DNA from: an uncultured Bacteroidales bacterium
GTDB taxonomy: Bacteria > Bacteroidota > Bacteroidia > Bacteroidales > UBA932
NCBI GenBank assembly: GCA_900319375.1
Contig: ONOI01000014.1
Location: 1 to 37,681 of the forward strand
Length of the DNA stretch: 37,681 nucleotides
Reading direction: 5' to 3'
The notes beneath the pieces were generated by a model that saw nothing but the letters and a program-made list of their open reading frames with translations, was not told the origin of the DNA and searched no databases. Position 1 is the stretch's first letter. Every line of letters starts with the position of its first letter. Made by a program: the position numbers and the translations under genes. This document shows, piece after piece, positions 1 through 7,681 of this stretch.

Positions 1-597
1 TTCATCAACTTCGTACTTCAGCGTGGGAGATAACCTCCTGATTATCAGTAAAATCATCAAATTAGGTCTGTCAAAATCAAAGGACCTAATTCACTTATTC
101 CCCTGTGTGTTAGCCACTTATCTTCCATGCCGCCAGTGCGGTACCTCACCCTTTTGCGGAATGTTCTCATCGACCTGTTCCCTTCGCGTGGCTACCGCCC
201 GTGTATTGAGGGGTGATAGCCACGTTTTGGGCCTTTTTCGCTCCCATCACCCCTTTCGCAGGGGGTGATAGCCACGCTCAAGACCTCAATACTCCAATGT
301 CCAACTCTCGATCGCGCTGCGCCGAGCGTGAGAGACCGCCCGAAGGACCTGCGGCCGCTCCTGACGATTATCAAGTCGCGACCGGAAGTGTCCGCCATCT
401 CTGATTTTTGCTCGAGAACTCGAAGATTGCACACAATCATTCAAGTTCCCTTCGCCGAAAAATCAGACCCAATTTTTAAAGACGCGCGGGCTCGGCGACC
501 CTGCCGGGGGCTCAGAATATATATTCGAGCGGGAGTAGAAGGAGGTAGCGCCGAAGGAGTCCTCGGCCGGAGGCGCGAAAAGCCCCAAGATCGGCGC
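1..597. other. Gene-free left end with short repeats
   Basis: I see no convincing gene here. The long plus-strand frame starting at GTG 265 runs antisense into secDF and looks like a shadow. The stretch contains a perfect 9-bp inverted repeat (60-68 with 83-91, 14-nt loop), a 15-bp direct repeat with a 52-bp period (see next entry), and several further copies of the short string TAGCCAC or its complement (near 110, 188, 217, 270). Base composition shifts from AT-richer (1-120) to GC-rich (300-600). It may be an interspersed repeat or gene remnant. No tRNA or rRNA was recognised. Confidence 0.5.
187..292. repeat. Clustered direct and inverted repeats
   Basis: The 15-mer GGGGTGATAGCCACG occurs exactly at 210-224 and 262-276. 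A degenerate inverted copy lies at 187-200 (12 of 14 bases). The second copy also forms a perfect 8-bp hairpin, ATCACCCC (246-253) with GGGGTGAT (262-269). An outer inverted pair, GTATTGAGG (203-211) and CCTCAATAC (284-292), encloses the unit. The nested arrangement suggests a folded or mobile repeat rather than chance. Function is unknown. Confidence 0.6.
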
Positions 598-632
598 AAA
601 AAAATACCCCCGGCGGAGAGCCGAGGGTATTT
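598..632 (-). terminator. Rho-independent terminator of secDF
   Basis: Read on the minus strand, a 13-bp stem with one mismatch (arms 620-632 and 602-614, 5-nt loop) ends in a run of seven Ts (598-604). It lies 20 bp after the secDF stop codon, where a transcript terminator is expected. Confidence 0.85.
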
Positions 633-651
633 GATAGTAATGATATCTGAG

Positions 652-3600
652 TTACTTCTTGGCTCCCTTCTTGCGGAGGACGGTGTCGACCATGATCTGG
701 GTACCGATCATAATCGAAGCGTAAGTTCCGATAACGATACCGAGGCAAAGAGCCACCGAGAGACCGCGGATAGACTCGCCGCCGAAGATCGCGATAGCGA
801 GCATCGGGAGGAGGGTCGAGACCGAGGTGTTCACCGTACGGGTGAGGGTAGCGTTGAGAGCCTTGTTGACGGTGTCCTTGAAGTCTTCGTTCGGATGGAG
901 CATCAGGTTCTCGCGGATACGGTCGAAGATAACCACGTTGTCGTTGATGGCGTAACCGATAATCGTAAGGATTGCGGCGATGAACGTCTGGTCAACGTCG
1001 AGGTTGAACGGAAGGATACCCGAGAAGAACGAGAAGAATCCGATGATGATGATGGCGGTGTGGGCCAGCGAAACAACGCCGCCGAGACCCCATGCCCAGC
1101 CCTTGAACCTCCAGGCGATGTAGCCGAAGATTACGAGGAGGGCGATGATAACAGCGATGATAGCGTTGCGCCTGATATCGCTTGCGATCGATGCGCCGAC
1201 CTTGTCGGAACTGATGATACCGTTGGGATTTTCGAGAGTAGAGGTGAACTCGGAGAAGCTTACGGGCTCGGAGTAGAATCCGCCCAGAGCCTCATAGAGC
1301 ATTCCTTCGATTTCAGCATCGACGGTAGAAGACTCATCCTTGTACTTGTAGGAAGTTGTAACCTTCATCTGGCTGTCTCCACCATACTGCTTGACCTCGA
1401 CAGAAGCGTTGCCGATAGTCTCGTCTGCTGCGACTGCTGCGTCGAAGACCTTGACGGTCGCTGCGCGGACATCCTCGGCTACGACGGGTTTGTCGAAGCG
1501 AACGATGTAGGTACGGCCGCCGGTGAAGTCAACACCGTAGGTGAATCCCTTGAAGAAGATCGAGCAGAGGGCGAGAACGATAACGGTACCGGAGATGATG
1601 TAGGACCATTTGCGTGCGCCGATGAAGTTGACCTTCGTGTTCTTGAGGAAGTTCTTGGTGAGGTTGTTCTCGAAGGTGACGTTCTTACCCTTGCTGACAC
1701 GGTCGTCGAAGATGATTCTGGTGATGAAGATCGAGGTGATCACCGAAGTAACGATACCGATGATGAGGGTAGTAGCGAAGCCCTGGATAGGACCTGAACC
1801 GAAGATGAAGAGAACGATACCGGTAAGCATTGTCGTTACCTGGCCGTCGATAATGGCGGAGTATGCGTTCTGATATCCGTCGTGGATAGCCTTGCTCAGG
1901 CCCTTGCCGGCCTTGAGCTCTTCCTTGATGCGCTCATAGATAATAACGTTCGCATCCACAGCCATACCCAGCGTCAGGATTAGACCCGCGATACCGGGGA
2001 GGGTAAGGGTTGCGCCGAAAGCGGCGAGAGTTCCGAAGAGGAATACGACGTTGGTGATAAGCGCTACGTCTGCAACGAGACCTGCTCCCTGATAGAAGAA
2101 GATCATGTACAGAAGAACGAGGATGAAAGCGATGATGAAGGAGATGAGACCTGCCCTGATAGACTCAGCACCGAGGGAAGGACCTACGACCTGCTCCTGG
2201 ACGATAGTTGCAGGAGCGGGAAGCTTACCGGACTTAAGGACGTTGGTAAGGTCGGTTGCCTCTTCGATGTCGAAGTTACCGCTGATCTCGGAGTTACCTC
2301 CAGTGATCTCGGTGTTGACGACAGGGTATGAGTAGACGGTACCGTCGAGGACGATAGCGATCTGCTTTCCGATGTTGTCTTTGGTAAGGCGGGCCCAGAT
2401 GTTGGCACCTTCTGCGTTCATGGACATGGAGACGGTGGGAGCACCGGTTCCACGCTGGTTGTTGTACGAAACGCGGGCGTCGGTAACTACGCTACCGTCC
2501 AGAGGGGCCTTGCCGTCGCGGGAGCTGACCTTGATGGCGACGAGCTCATAGACATTGTCCACGGCCACGTGTTCGGTGGGCTTCACCGACCACATAGGAC
2601 GGAACTCGGCAGGGAATATGTCGGCGGTCTCCTTGAGGAGAGCGTTGACCCTGGCCGTATCCACGGCGTTTGCATAACCGATCAGAGCGCCCTGACGCGA
2701 CTGCGACGGGGTGAGGACTGCGAAGAGGGGGTTAGCCTTCTTGTAGGCCTCGAGCTCGGCGTTGGATCCCTTCTGCTGGGCGAGCTCCTGCTCCACTACG
2801 TCGTCCGAAGCGGCAGCCTTCTCGGCGGCTACTGTCTCGGAGCTGGCGAGCTGTGCGAGAGTCTCGTTAGCCTCTTCGAGGTAAGGGAGGATCTCCGAAT
2901 TCTCGAAGGTTGTCCAGAACTCGAGGGAAGCGGTTCCCTGGAGGAGTTTACGAACACGCTCAGGCTCTTTTACGCCCGGGAGTTCGATGAGGATACGTCC
3001 GGTATTTCCAAGCCTCTGGATGGAGGGAGCGGCAACGCCGAAACGGTCGATACGGTTACGGAGAACATTGAAGGAGTTAGCCACGGCGGCCTCCGCATCC
3101 TCGCGGATTACCGAGATGACTTCGTCGTCTGTGCTGTCCGGCTTGATGCGGTCACGCATCTCGTATGTACCGAATACCTGAGCGAGCCTCTGGCCATTGG
3201 AAACCTCTTTCCAAGCCTCTGCGAAGAGGGTGATGAAGTCTCCACGGCTGCTGACCGAACGCTCCTTGGCAAGGGCGAGAGCCTGGTTGAACTCAGGGGT
3301 GTGTTCGCCGGCGAGGGCCTTTACGAGGTCCTCGAGCTGAACCTGCAGCATGACGTTCATACCGCCCTTGAGGTCAAGGCCGAGGTTGATTTCCTTTGCC
3401 TTTACATCTTTGTAAGTTTGTCCGAAATAAACTTTTTCTGAAGAGATGGAATCTGTGTACCATCTGCTCTGATGCTTCCTGACAGAATCAAGCGCATAGG
3501 CCTGATCCTCAGCAGCAACTTTCGACAGGTCGAACGCCTCCACAGCCTTCTCTGCATACTTGTCTGCCTTCTTTTCCATAATGCCGGTGACGGCGGTGAA

Positions 3601-3669
3601 GGAGAGCTGCCATACGCAGGCAAGGGCGAGGAGAATCGCTACGAGTCTGATTGCGCCTTTACTTTGCAT
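652..3669 (-). CDS. secDF: Protein translocase SecDF fusion
   Basis: A 1005-residue fusion of SecD and SecF, the membrane subunits that use the proton-motive force to help complete protein export through SecYEG. The N-terminal membrane helix (about residues 8-28) is followed by the SecD periplasmic motif GLDLKGG, a large periplasmic domain, and a five-helix block with the conserved AVDANVIIYERI segment. A second helix and the SecF motif GVDFTGG start the SecF half, which ends with GYAINDNVVIFDRIRENL. Each half therefore has its hallmark motifs. The fused form and length are normal for Bacteroidota. It is monocistronic: it has its own -7 box upstream, a terminator downstream, and is divergent from the PD40 gene. 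Identification is secure. Confidence 0.97.
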   Translation of the reverse strand: MQSKGAIRLVAILLALACVWQLSFTAVTGIMEKKADKYAEKAVEAFDLSKVAAEDQAYALDSVRKHQSRWYTDSISSEKVYFGQTYKDVKAKEINLGLDLKGGMNVMLQVQLEDLVKALAGEHTPEFNQALALAKERSVSSRGDFITLFAEAWKEVSNGQRLAQVFGTYEMRDRIKPDSTDDEVISVIREDAEAAVANSFNVLRNRIDRFGVAAPSIQRLGNTGRILIELPGVKEPERVRKLLQGTASLEFWTTFENSEILPYLEEANETLAQLASSETVAAEKAAASDDVVEQELAQQKGSNAELEAYKKANPLFAVLTPSQSRQGALIGYANAVDTARVNALLKETADIFPAEFRPMWSVKPTEHVAVDNVYELVAIKVSSRDGKAPLDGSVVTDARVSYNNQRGTGAPTVSMSMNAEGANIWARLTKDNIGKQIAIVLDGTVYSYPVVNTEITGGNSEISGNFDIEEATDLTNVLKSGKLPAPATIVQEQVVGPSLGAESIRAGLISFIIAFILVLLYMIFFYQGAGLVADVALITNVVFLFGTLAAFGATLTLPGIAGLILTLGMAVDANVIIYERIKEELKAGKGLSKAIHDGYQNAYSAIIDGQVTTMLTGIVLFIFGSGPIQGFATTLIIGIVTSVITSIFITRIIFDDRVSKGKNVTFENNLTKNFLKNTKVNFIGARKWSYIISGTVIVLALCSIFFKGFTYGVDFTGGRTYIVRFDKPVVAEDVRAATVKVFDAAVAADETIGNASVEVKQYGGDSQMKVTTSYKYKDESSTVDAEIEGMLYEALGGFYSEPVSFSEFTSTLENPNGIISSDKVGASIASDIRRNAIIAVIIALLVIFGYIAWRFKGWAWGLGGVVSLAHTAIIIIGFFSFFSGILPFNLDVDQTFIAAILTIIGYAINDNVVIFDRIRENLMLHPNEDFKDTVNKALNATLTRTVNTSVSTLLPMLAIAIFGGESIRGLSVALCLGIVIGTYASIMIGTQIMVDTVLRKKGAKK

Positions 3670-3721
3670 AATTTTTGGTAGTATTTTTGATTATTATTTG
3701 TTTCGTTCGCTAATGAGCCCG

Positions 3722-3729
3722 CAAATTTA
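3722..3729 (-). promoter_or_regulatory. Bacteroidota -7 box for secDF
   Basis: TAAATTTG on the minus strand matches the TAnnTTTG -7 consensus and lies 52 bp upstream of the secDF ATG. No good TTTG -33 element is present at the usual spacing. It is followed by GCGGGCTC, also found after the susC -7 box. Confidence 0.6.
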
Positions 3730-3771
3730 ACAAAATTTTCACACAAAGAAAGGACTAATCATCTTATTTGC

Positions 3772-3779
3772 TATTTTTG
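3772..3779 (+). promoter_or_regulatory. Bacteroidota -7 box for PD40-nfeD-floA operon
   Basis: TATTTTTG matches TAnnTTTG and lies 21 bp before the ATG at 3801, implying a very short leader. The -33 element is not evident. This and the secDF promoter share a 131-bp divergent intergenic region. Confidence 0.5.
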
Positions 3780-3800
3780 TAGTCTATACCACATAGAGAA

Positions 3801-5135
3801 ATGAAAGGACTGGGTATAAAATCTCTCTTCGTGCTGACGCTTCTTGCGCTGGCTTCCCCGGTCTTTTTTGCGGTTGCGGCTCCTCCCTCCAAGGTTAAAC
3901 CGTTCCCGAGAGGCCCCTTGTCTCCGCGCGACAGCCTGTGGCTGAAGATGGTGTCCGACTCTTCTCTGGTGATTCTTCCGGAAGTAATAGATACTACCGT
4001 TTCTTACGAAGAAGTCTATAAGGCATATATGGACAGCGTACAGAGGGCTCAAAGGATTGCGGACAGCCTGATGATACGCCAGGACAGCATTATAAGGGCC
4101 CAGCAGCTGGCAGACAGCCTTGCAAAGGCGCGCCAGGATAGCCTGGAGAGGGTCGCCGCGACTATAGACGAACTGGTCCAGAAAGGCAACGACTTCAGCG
4201 AACTGTACTATTTCGCCAAGGCGTATGAGTATTTCTCCCAGGCTGAAGAACTGTGTTCGGATCCGGAGTTCAAGGCTGCAATCGCGGCGAACCGCAAGCA
4301 GTGTGACTACGCGCGCAACCATATCCAGAAGATTCCTGACCTGAAGGTGGTGGCAAGAGCGCTGTTCAGCGCAGACGACTTCTTCCTCTATTACCCTCTG
4401 CCGGATAAGTCGTGGAGACCAGTGGTGGGCGCCCCGGCGGTTTATTATACCGGAACGGAATCGGTGATTCACCTCAACCGCGACCGCTCGCTGGATATGA
4501 TCTACCCTATGTACGACGGCGACAGGATGTACTTCGCTTCTAAGAACCTGCCAGGGTTCGGCGGATATGACCTGTATTACTCGGACTGGGACGAGGATCT
4601 GGGAGAGTGGGGAGAGCCTAAGAATATGGGCTTCCCGTACAACTCCCCTTACGACGACTTCCTGTTCATGAAGACAGACGACGGTCAGTTCAGCGTCTTC
4701 GCTTCCAACCGCGGCCTTAGCCAGGACGGCGAGGATGTCCATGTCTACGTCATCAAGAATTCGGGCAACACGACATATCGCGCAGTAGGCAAGCCCAAGG
4801 AACTCGCCCAGATTGCGGAGCTCGCGCCCAATGTCGAGGACAGTTCCCACGAACCAGGCGGAGACGCCCTTCAGAACCAATATCAGCAGGCAGTGGAAAA
4901 AGAGCAGGCTCTCCGGGCCAGGCTTGATTCCGTATCGCCTGAAGAGCGTCCTACCGTTCAGGAAGAACTGAACGCCGTCCTTGCCGAAAAGGCCAGGCTG
5001 GAGGAGCAGATACTCAACCGTGAAACCTCATCGCCCGGAATGGGCGCTGGCGTCCCTGTAACCGGCGTTGAGGGCTCCTTCCCCTTCACCAAGAAATCAT
5101 ACGGACCAACAATCAAAATAATATTCGACGACTAA
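3801..5135 (+). CDS. Exported PD40/beta-propeller-like protein with coiled coils
   Basis: A 444-residue protein with a Sec signal peptide (MKGLGIKSLF..., likely cleavage near residue 26 after AVA). Residues about 75-135 are a heptad-rich helical stretch with repeated DSLxxAQQxADSL patterns, followed by a TPR-like helix (FAKAYEYFSQAEEL). Residues about 220-325 contain beta-propeller type repeats (MYFASKNLPGFGGYDLYYS, then FSVFASNRG) of the PD40 family, also found in TolB and in Bacteroidota OmpA-linked proteins. A second coiled coil lies near residues 355-400. No OmpA domain follows. It is the first gene of an operon with nfeD and floA, separated from nfeD by one base. A role as a periplasmic scaffold or sensor is inferred, not shown. 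Confidence 0.7.
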   Translation: MKGLGIKSLFVLTLLALASPVFFAVAAPPSKVKPFPRGPLSPRDSLWLKMVSDSSLVILPEVIDTTVSYEEVYKAYMDSVQRAQRIADSLMIRQDSIIRAQQLADSLAKARQDSLERVAATIDELVQKGNDFSELYYFAKAYEYFSQAEELCSDPEFKAAIAANRKQCDYARNHIQKIPDLKVVARALFSADDFFLYYPLPDKSWRPVVGAPAVYYTGTESVIHLNRDRSLDMIYPMYDGDRMYFASKNLPGFGGYDLYYSDWDEDLGEWGEPKNMGFPYNSPYDDFLFMKTDDGQFSVFASNRGLSQDGEDVHVYVIKNSGNTTYRAVGKPKELAQIAELAPNVEDSSHEPGGDALQNQYQQAVEKEQALRARLDSVSPEERPTVQEELNAVLAEKARLEEQILNRETSSPGMGAGVPVTGVEGSFPFTKKSYGPTIKIIFDD

Positions 5136-5136
5136 T

Positions 5137-5607
5137 ATGACTCCTACCCTCATTATCATTACGCTCGTCCTCGTCGGCATCCTGATGATGCTTATCGAGT
5201 TCCTCCTGACCCCCGGAATGGGTTTTGCCGGTATTATCGGCCTTGCTTCATTCGTGGGCGCATGTGTATATGCTTTCATAGTGGAAGGCACTCAGACCGG
5301 AACCGTCGTTACTGCGGTGGTTGCCGTTATCGTAATTATCCTTTTTATCTGGATGCTTAGAGGAAAGACCTGGAAGAAGCTGGAGCAGCAGGAACAGATA
5401 GACGTCAAGACAAACACCGAAGTGGAGAAAGTCAAGGTCGGTGATAAGGGCGTTACCCTCAGCCGCCTCGTACCTATCGGAAAGGTAAAATTCGAAAGTG
5501 TCTCTTGTGAGGTCCACAACGCCGACGGCTCGTTCGTGGATCCCGGTGTCGAGGTCGAAGTCACAGCCGTAGAAGACAACGAAGTATTTGTAAAACCAAT
5601 TAAATAA
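5137..5607 (+). CDS. NfeD-like membrane protein
   Basis: A 156-residue protein with three hydrophobic helices (about residues 3-22, 27-48 and 56-75) followed by a soluble C-terminal domain (residues about 100-156, [15 protein letters not shown] ... [21 protein letters not shown]), the OB-fold typical of short NfeD proteins. It lacks the N-terminal ClpP-like protease domain of long NfeD. NfeD proteins commonly pair with SPFH/flotillin proteins, and floA follows 7 bp downstream. The likely role is organising membrane microdomains together with FloA. Family call is confident; physiological role is inferred. Confidence 0.85.
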   Translation: MTPTLIIITLVLVGILMMLIEFLLTPGMGFAGIIGLASFVGACVYAFIVEGTQTGTVVTAVVAVIVIILFIWMLRGKTWKKLEQQEQIDVKTNTEVEKVKVGDKGVTLSRLVPIGKVKFESVSCEVHNADGSFVDPGVEVEVTAVEDNEVFVKPIK

Positions 5608-5614
5608 CAGCCAT

Positions 5615-6565
5615 ATGACCCAAATCATCATCTGGGCCGCGATTATCATAGTCGGCCTTATCATCTTACTCTGGTTCTTCCCGGTACCTCTTTGGTTCCA
5701 GGCTATCCTCTCGGGTGTCCGCGTGAGCCTTATCCACCTGGTCCTTATGCGCTGGAGGGGAGTCAACCCCAACACGATCGTAATGGCTCTCATCACCGGA
5801 ACAAAGGCCGGTCTTACCCTCAGGGCAAACGAGCTCGAAGCCCACTACCTCGCAAAAGGAAACGTCTCCAAGGTCGTAATGGCCCTGATTTCGGCCAATA
5901 AGGCCAACATCCCGCTAGACTTCAAGATGGCCGCAGCGATCGATCTCGCCGGCCGCGACGTTTTCGAAGCAGTCCAGATGTCCGTCAACCCCAAGGTCAT
6001 CAACACCCCTCCCGTCACCGCAGTTGCTAAAGACGGTATCCAGCTGATCGCAAAGGCCAGGGTCACCGTCCGCGCCAACATCAAGCAGCTCGTCGGCGGC
6101 GCCGGCGAAGAGACCGTGCTTGCCCGCGTAGGCGAGGGTATAGTCTCCTCGATCGGTTCGGCCGAGTCCCATAAAGAAGTTCTCGAAAACCCGGATTCCA
6201 TCAGTAAGGTAGTTCTCGGAAAGGGTCTCGACGCCGGTACGGCCTTCGAGATTCTCTCGATCGATATCGCAGACATCGACGTAGGTAAGAACATCGGCGC
6301 GGTCCTTCAGATGGACCAGGCCGATGCCGACAAGAACATTGCCCAGGCGCGCGCAGAGGAGCGCCGAGCGATGGCAGTTGCGCTCGAACAGGAGATGAAG
6401 GCGAAGGCGCAGGAAGCGCGCGCCCAGGTCATCGAGGCCGAGGCTCAGGTCCCGCTCGCGATGGCGGAGGCTTTCAGAAACGGCAATCTCGGTATCATGG
6501 ACTATTACCGGATGAAGAACATCCAAGCCGACACCGAGATGCGCGAAACTATCGCCAAAGACTAA
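5615..6565 (+). CDS. floA: Flotillin-like protein FloA
   Basis: A 316-residue SPFH-family protein of the FloA (UPF0365) type. It has an N-terminal membrane-inserted hydrophobic stretch (residues about 3-25), the family-typical segment [21 protein letters not shown], the PHB/SPFH core (about residues 40-230), and an alanine- and glutamate-rich C-terminal helix with repeated EAxAQV patterns (about 235-290) that drives oligomerisation. FloA scaffolds functional membrane microdomains. It is third in the operon after nfeD. Its TAA stop overlaps the opposite-strand stop of a malQ 3' fragment (6562-6564), so the ancestral neighbour downstream was probably malQ in convergent orientation. Confidence 0.95.
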   Translation: MTQIIIWAAIIIVGLIILLWFFPVPLWFQAILSGVRVSLIHLVLMRWRGVNPNTIVMALITGTKAGLTLRANELEAHYLAKGNVSKVVMALISANKANIPLDFKMAAAIDLAGRDVFEAVQMSVNPKVINTPPVTAVAKDGIQLIAKARVTVRANIKQLVGGAGEETVLARVGEGIVSSIGSAESHKEVLENPDSISKVVLGKGLDAGTAFEILSIDIADIDVGKNIGAVLQMDQADADKNIAQARAEERRAMAVALEQEMKAKAQEARAQVIEAEAQVPLAMAEAFRNGNLGIMDYYRMKNIQADTEMRETIAKD

Positions 6566-6637
6566 GCGAATCTGTTACTATCCTTGATAAGGCCTTCGAT
6601 CTGCACACGCAGTTCGGAGGCTTTGTCGTTGTTAATG
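6562..6637 (-). pseudogene. Displaced malQ 3'-end fragment, copy 1
   Basis: Bases 6577-6624 match the 3' end of malQ (8631-8678) at 47 of 48 positions, with weaker similarity to about 6637. Translated on the minus strand it gives DKASELRVQIEGLIKDSN followed by RFA and a TAG stop at 6562-6564. malQ itself ends in SNRYC. The single core mismatch is synonymous (ATC versus ATA, Ile), so the fragment was once part of a working malQ. No catalytic region accompanies it. It abuts floA with overlapping stop codons. Confidence 0.85.
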
Positions 6638-6659
6638 TTGCCAGATGTAAAGATTTTCG

Positions 6660-6678
6660 ATACACTAAATAAGTGTAT
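6660..6678. promoter_or_regulatory. Palindromic operator upstream of higA
   Basis: ATACACT-AAATA-AGTGTAT is a perfect 7-bp inverted repeat with a 5-nt spacer. It lies 18 bp upstream of the presumed -7 box and 87 bp upstream of the HigA start. Xre/HigA-type antitoxins usually bind such palindromes to repress their own promoter, so this is the likely autoregulatory site. Confidence 0.6.
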
Positions 6679-6696
6679 TATTTGAAAAAAAAATTA

Positions 6697-6704
6697 TATA
6701 TTTG
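6697..6704 (+). promoter_or_regulatory. -7 box for higA
   Basis: TATATTTG fits the Bacteroidota TAnnTTTG consensus, 60 bp upstream of the ATG at 6765. The palindrome at 6660-6678 overlaps the region where the -33 contacts would lie, consistent with repression by the gene product. Confidence 0.55.
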
Positions 6705-6764
6705 CGCAGACAAACATACAGATGCAGATTGTTTTCACTAAGTATTATTTGTCGGACTTGTACT

Positions 6765-7076
6765 ATGGCACACAAAACTTTCAATGCAACTCATCCCGGC
6801 GAGGTTATCAAAGATGAACTTATTGCCAGAGGTATTCCGCAGAAGGCTTTTGCCGAATGTATCGGAGTGCCATACACGATGTTCAATGACATTCTCAATG
6901 AGAGACGTCCGCTTTCTGCTACCGTCGCGCTCTATGTCGAAACGGCATTGGGTATATCAGCCGACCTGCTGATGGGACTGCAAGCTGATTATACTATGCA
7001 AAAAGCAAGAAACGACGCCGATATACAGCGTCGTTTGAGAAAGGTTCACCCCTATGTATCGCCGGCTCTATCCTAA
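6765..7076 (+). CDS. higA: Orphan HigA-family antitoxin (XRE HTH)
   Basis: A 103-residue Xre-type helix-turn-helix protein. It begins MAHKTFNATHPGEVIKDEL, the typical HigA N-terminus, followed by the HTH (about residues 20-65: IPQKAFAECIGVPYTMFNDILNERRPLS). I chose ATG 6765 over the upstream TTG at 6702, because the extra 21 residues are Cys/Arg-rich, unlike the family, and would overlap the -7 box. HigA normally neutralises the RelE-fold RNase HigB, usually encoded just upstream. Here the 200 bp upstream has no open frame of that size and the downstream side is a malQ fragment, so the antitoxin stands alone. It may be a decayed module, act on a toxin elsewhere, or be a stand-alone repressor. 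Confidence 0.85.
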   Translation: MAHKTFNATHPGEVIKDELIARGIPQKAFAECIGVPYTMFNDILNERRPLSATVALYVETALGISADLLMGLQADYTMQKARNDADIQRRLRKVHPYVSPALS

Positions 7077-7164
7077 ATACCTTCCACTATCCTTCACAAG
7101 GCCTTCGATCTGCACGCGCAGTTCGGAGGCTTTTTCGGAGTTCAGCACCGAGAGCGGGAGGTGG
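7068..7164 (-). pseudogene. Displaced malQ 3'-end fragment, copy 2
   Basis: Bases 7086-7164 match malQ 8631-8709 at 76 of 79 positions. Homology stops abruptly at both sides. On the minus strand it reads HLPLSVLNSEKASELRVQ then IEGLVKDSGRYLG and a TAG stop (7068-7070), so both the reading frame and a usable C-terminus are kept. Its last codons overlap the 3' end of higA on the other strand. It is the expected footprint if DNA was inserted at the malQ 3' end and supplied a new terminus. Confidence 0.88.
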
Positions 7165-7184
7165 TTAAGAAGAGCATTCCATTA

Positions 7185-7571
7185 TTATTGATCAATCTCA
7201 TTTTTAAGATCTGAGCGAAAATAAATAATTAAATCCGGACAATGTGCCCCAGGGCGAAAGTCTTCCTTATTGCTCCACTCATCGCTGATATAATTCAGTA
7301 TTGACAAATAGACCCTCATTTCGTCGTCTGACAAATCAGGTAGTTCGTAGTGGATTATCCTCACTACCTGATCATTTAACCAAAACGGATCAATCAGAAC
7401 TTCGGTTATCCCATCCCAATTATCATCTTTATATGGACTGTTTAGGGCGTTGGCGATAGTGTCAATGAGGCCTCTCTCGCCTTTGGCATTGTGATCAATA
7501 CTTACGAATACATCATTTATATTACTATTGACAAGTTCCTGGATCTCCGAGAGGCTTAGATAATGAAACAT
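7185..7571 (-). CDS. Barstar-family ribonuclease inhibitor (immunity protein)
   Basis: A 128-residue protein without signal or membrane segments. The central block GLIDTIANALNSPYKDDNWD, then a helix ending in IDPFWL, follows the barstar pattern (helix, then YxxNWDaxxxxLxDxxWL), and it ends in a hydrophobic beta strand, PDLIIYF. Barstar proteins bind and block barnase-type RNases in the cytosol. A remnant of a barnase-like RNase lies 9 bp upstream in the same orientation, which strongly supports the call. The gene is AT-rich compared with malQ and floA and lies between two malQ 3' ends, so it was probably acquired. With the toxin destroyed it may protect against RNase toxins delivered by competitors. 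Confidence 0.75.
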   Translation of the reverse strand: MFHYLSLSEIQELVNSNINDVFVSIDHNAKGERGLIDTIANALNSPYKDDNWDGITEVLIDPFWLNDQVVRIIHYELPDLSDDEMRVYLSILNYISDEWSNKEDFRPGAHCPDLIIYFRSDLKNEIDQ

Positions 7572-7580
7572 AATAATGCA

Positions 7581-7676
7581 TTATGGTTTAAACAAATAAA
7601 AAGTATGATAATGGTCTGGCGTATAATACCAACTGTTGTGGTAGCGGCTTGTAATAATGGTTGAAGAGTCCACTAA
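7581..7676 (-). pseudogene. C-terminal remnant of a barnase-like RNase toxin
   Basis: An open stretch of 31 codons plus a TAA stop, without a usable start codon and preceded by an in-frame stop (7677-7679). It contains SWYYTPDHYHTF. The end of barnase and related N1/T1-type microbial RNases has the same pattern (W-x-x-x-T-x-D-H-Y-x-T-F), including the catalytic His of the DHY motif. About 70-80 residues of the RNase fold are missing. It directly precedes the barstar gene, the classic toxin-immunity order. It was too short for automatic gene calling. I consider it a truncated toxin module, possibly once the tip of a larger polymorphic toxin. Confidence 0.7.
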
Positions 7677-7681
7677 TCATG

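Noticed and set aside
265..1797. 510-codon plus-strand open frame
   Set aside because: Most of it is antisense to secDF, with the skewed Asp/Val/Arg composition typical of a shadow frame. secDF on the other strand has full family motifs.
6702..6764. Upstream TTG start for higA
   Set aside because: Adds a Cys/Arg-rich segment not seen in HigA proteins and overlaps the -7 box; ATG 6765 begins the family sequence.
6566..6764. A HigB toxin gene upstream of higA
   Set aside because: The interval is mostly a malQ fragment, operator and promoter, with no frame of about 90 codons on the plus strand.
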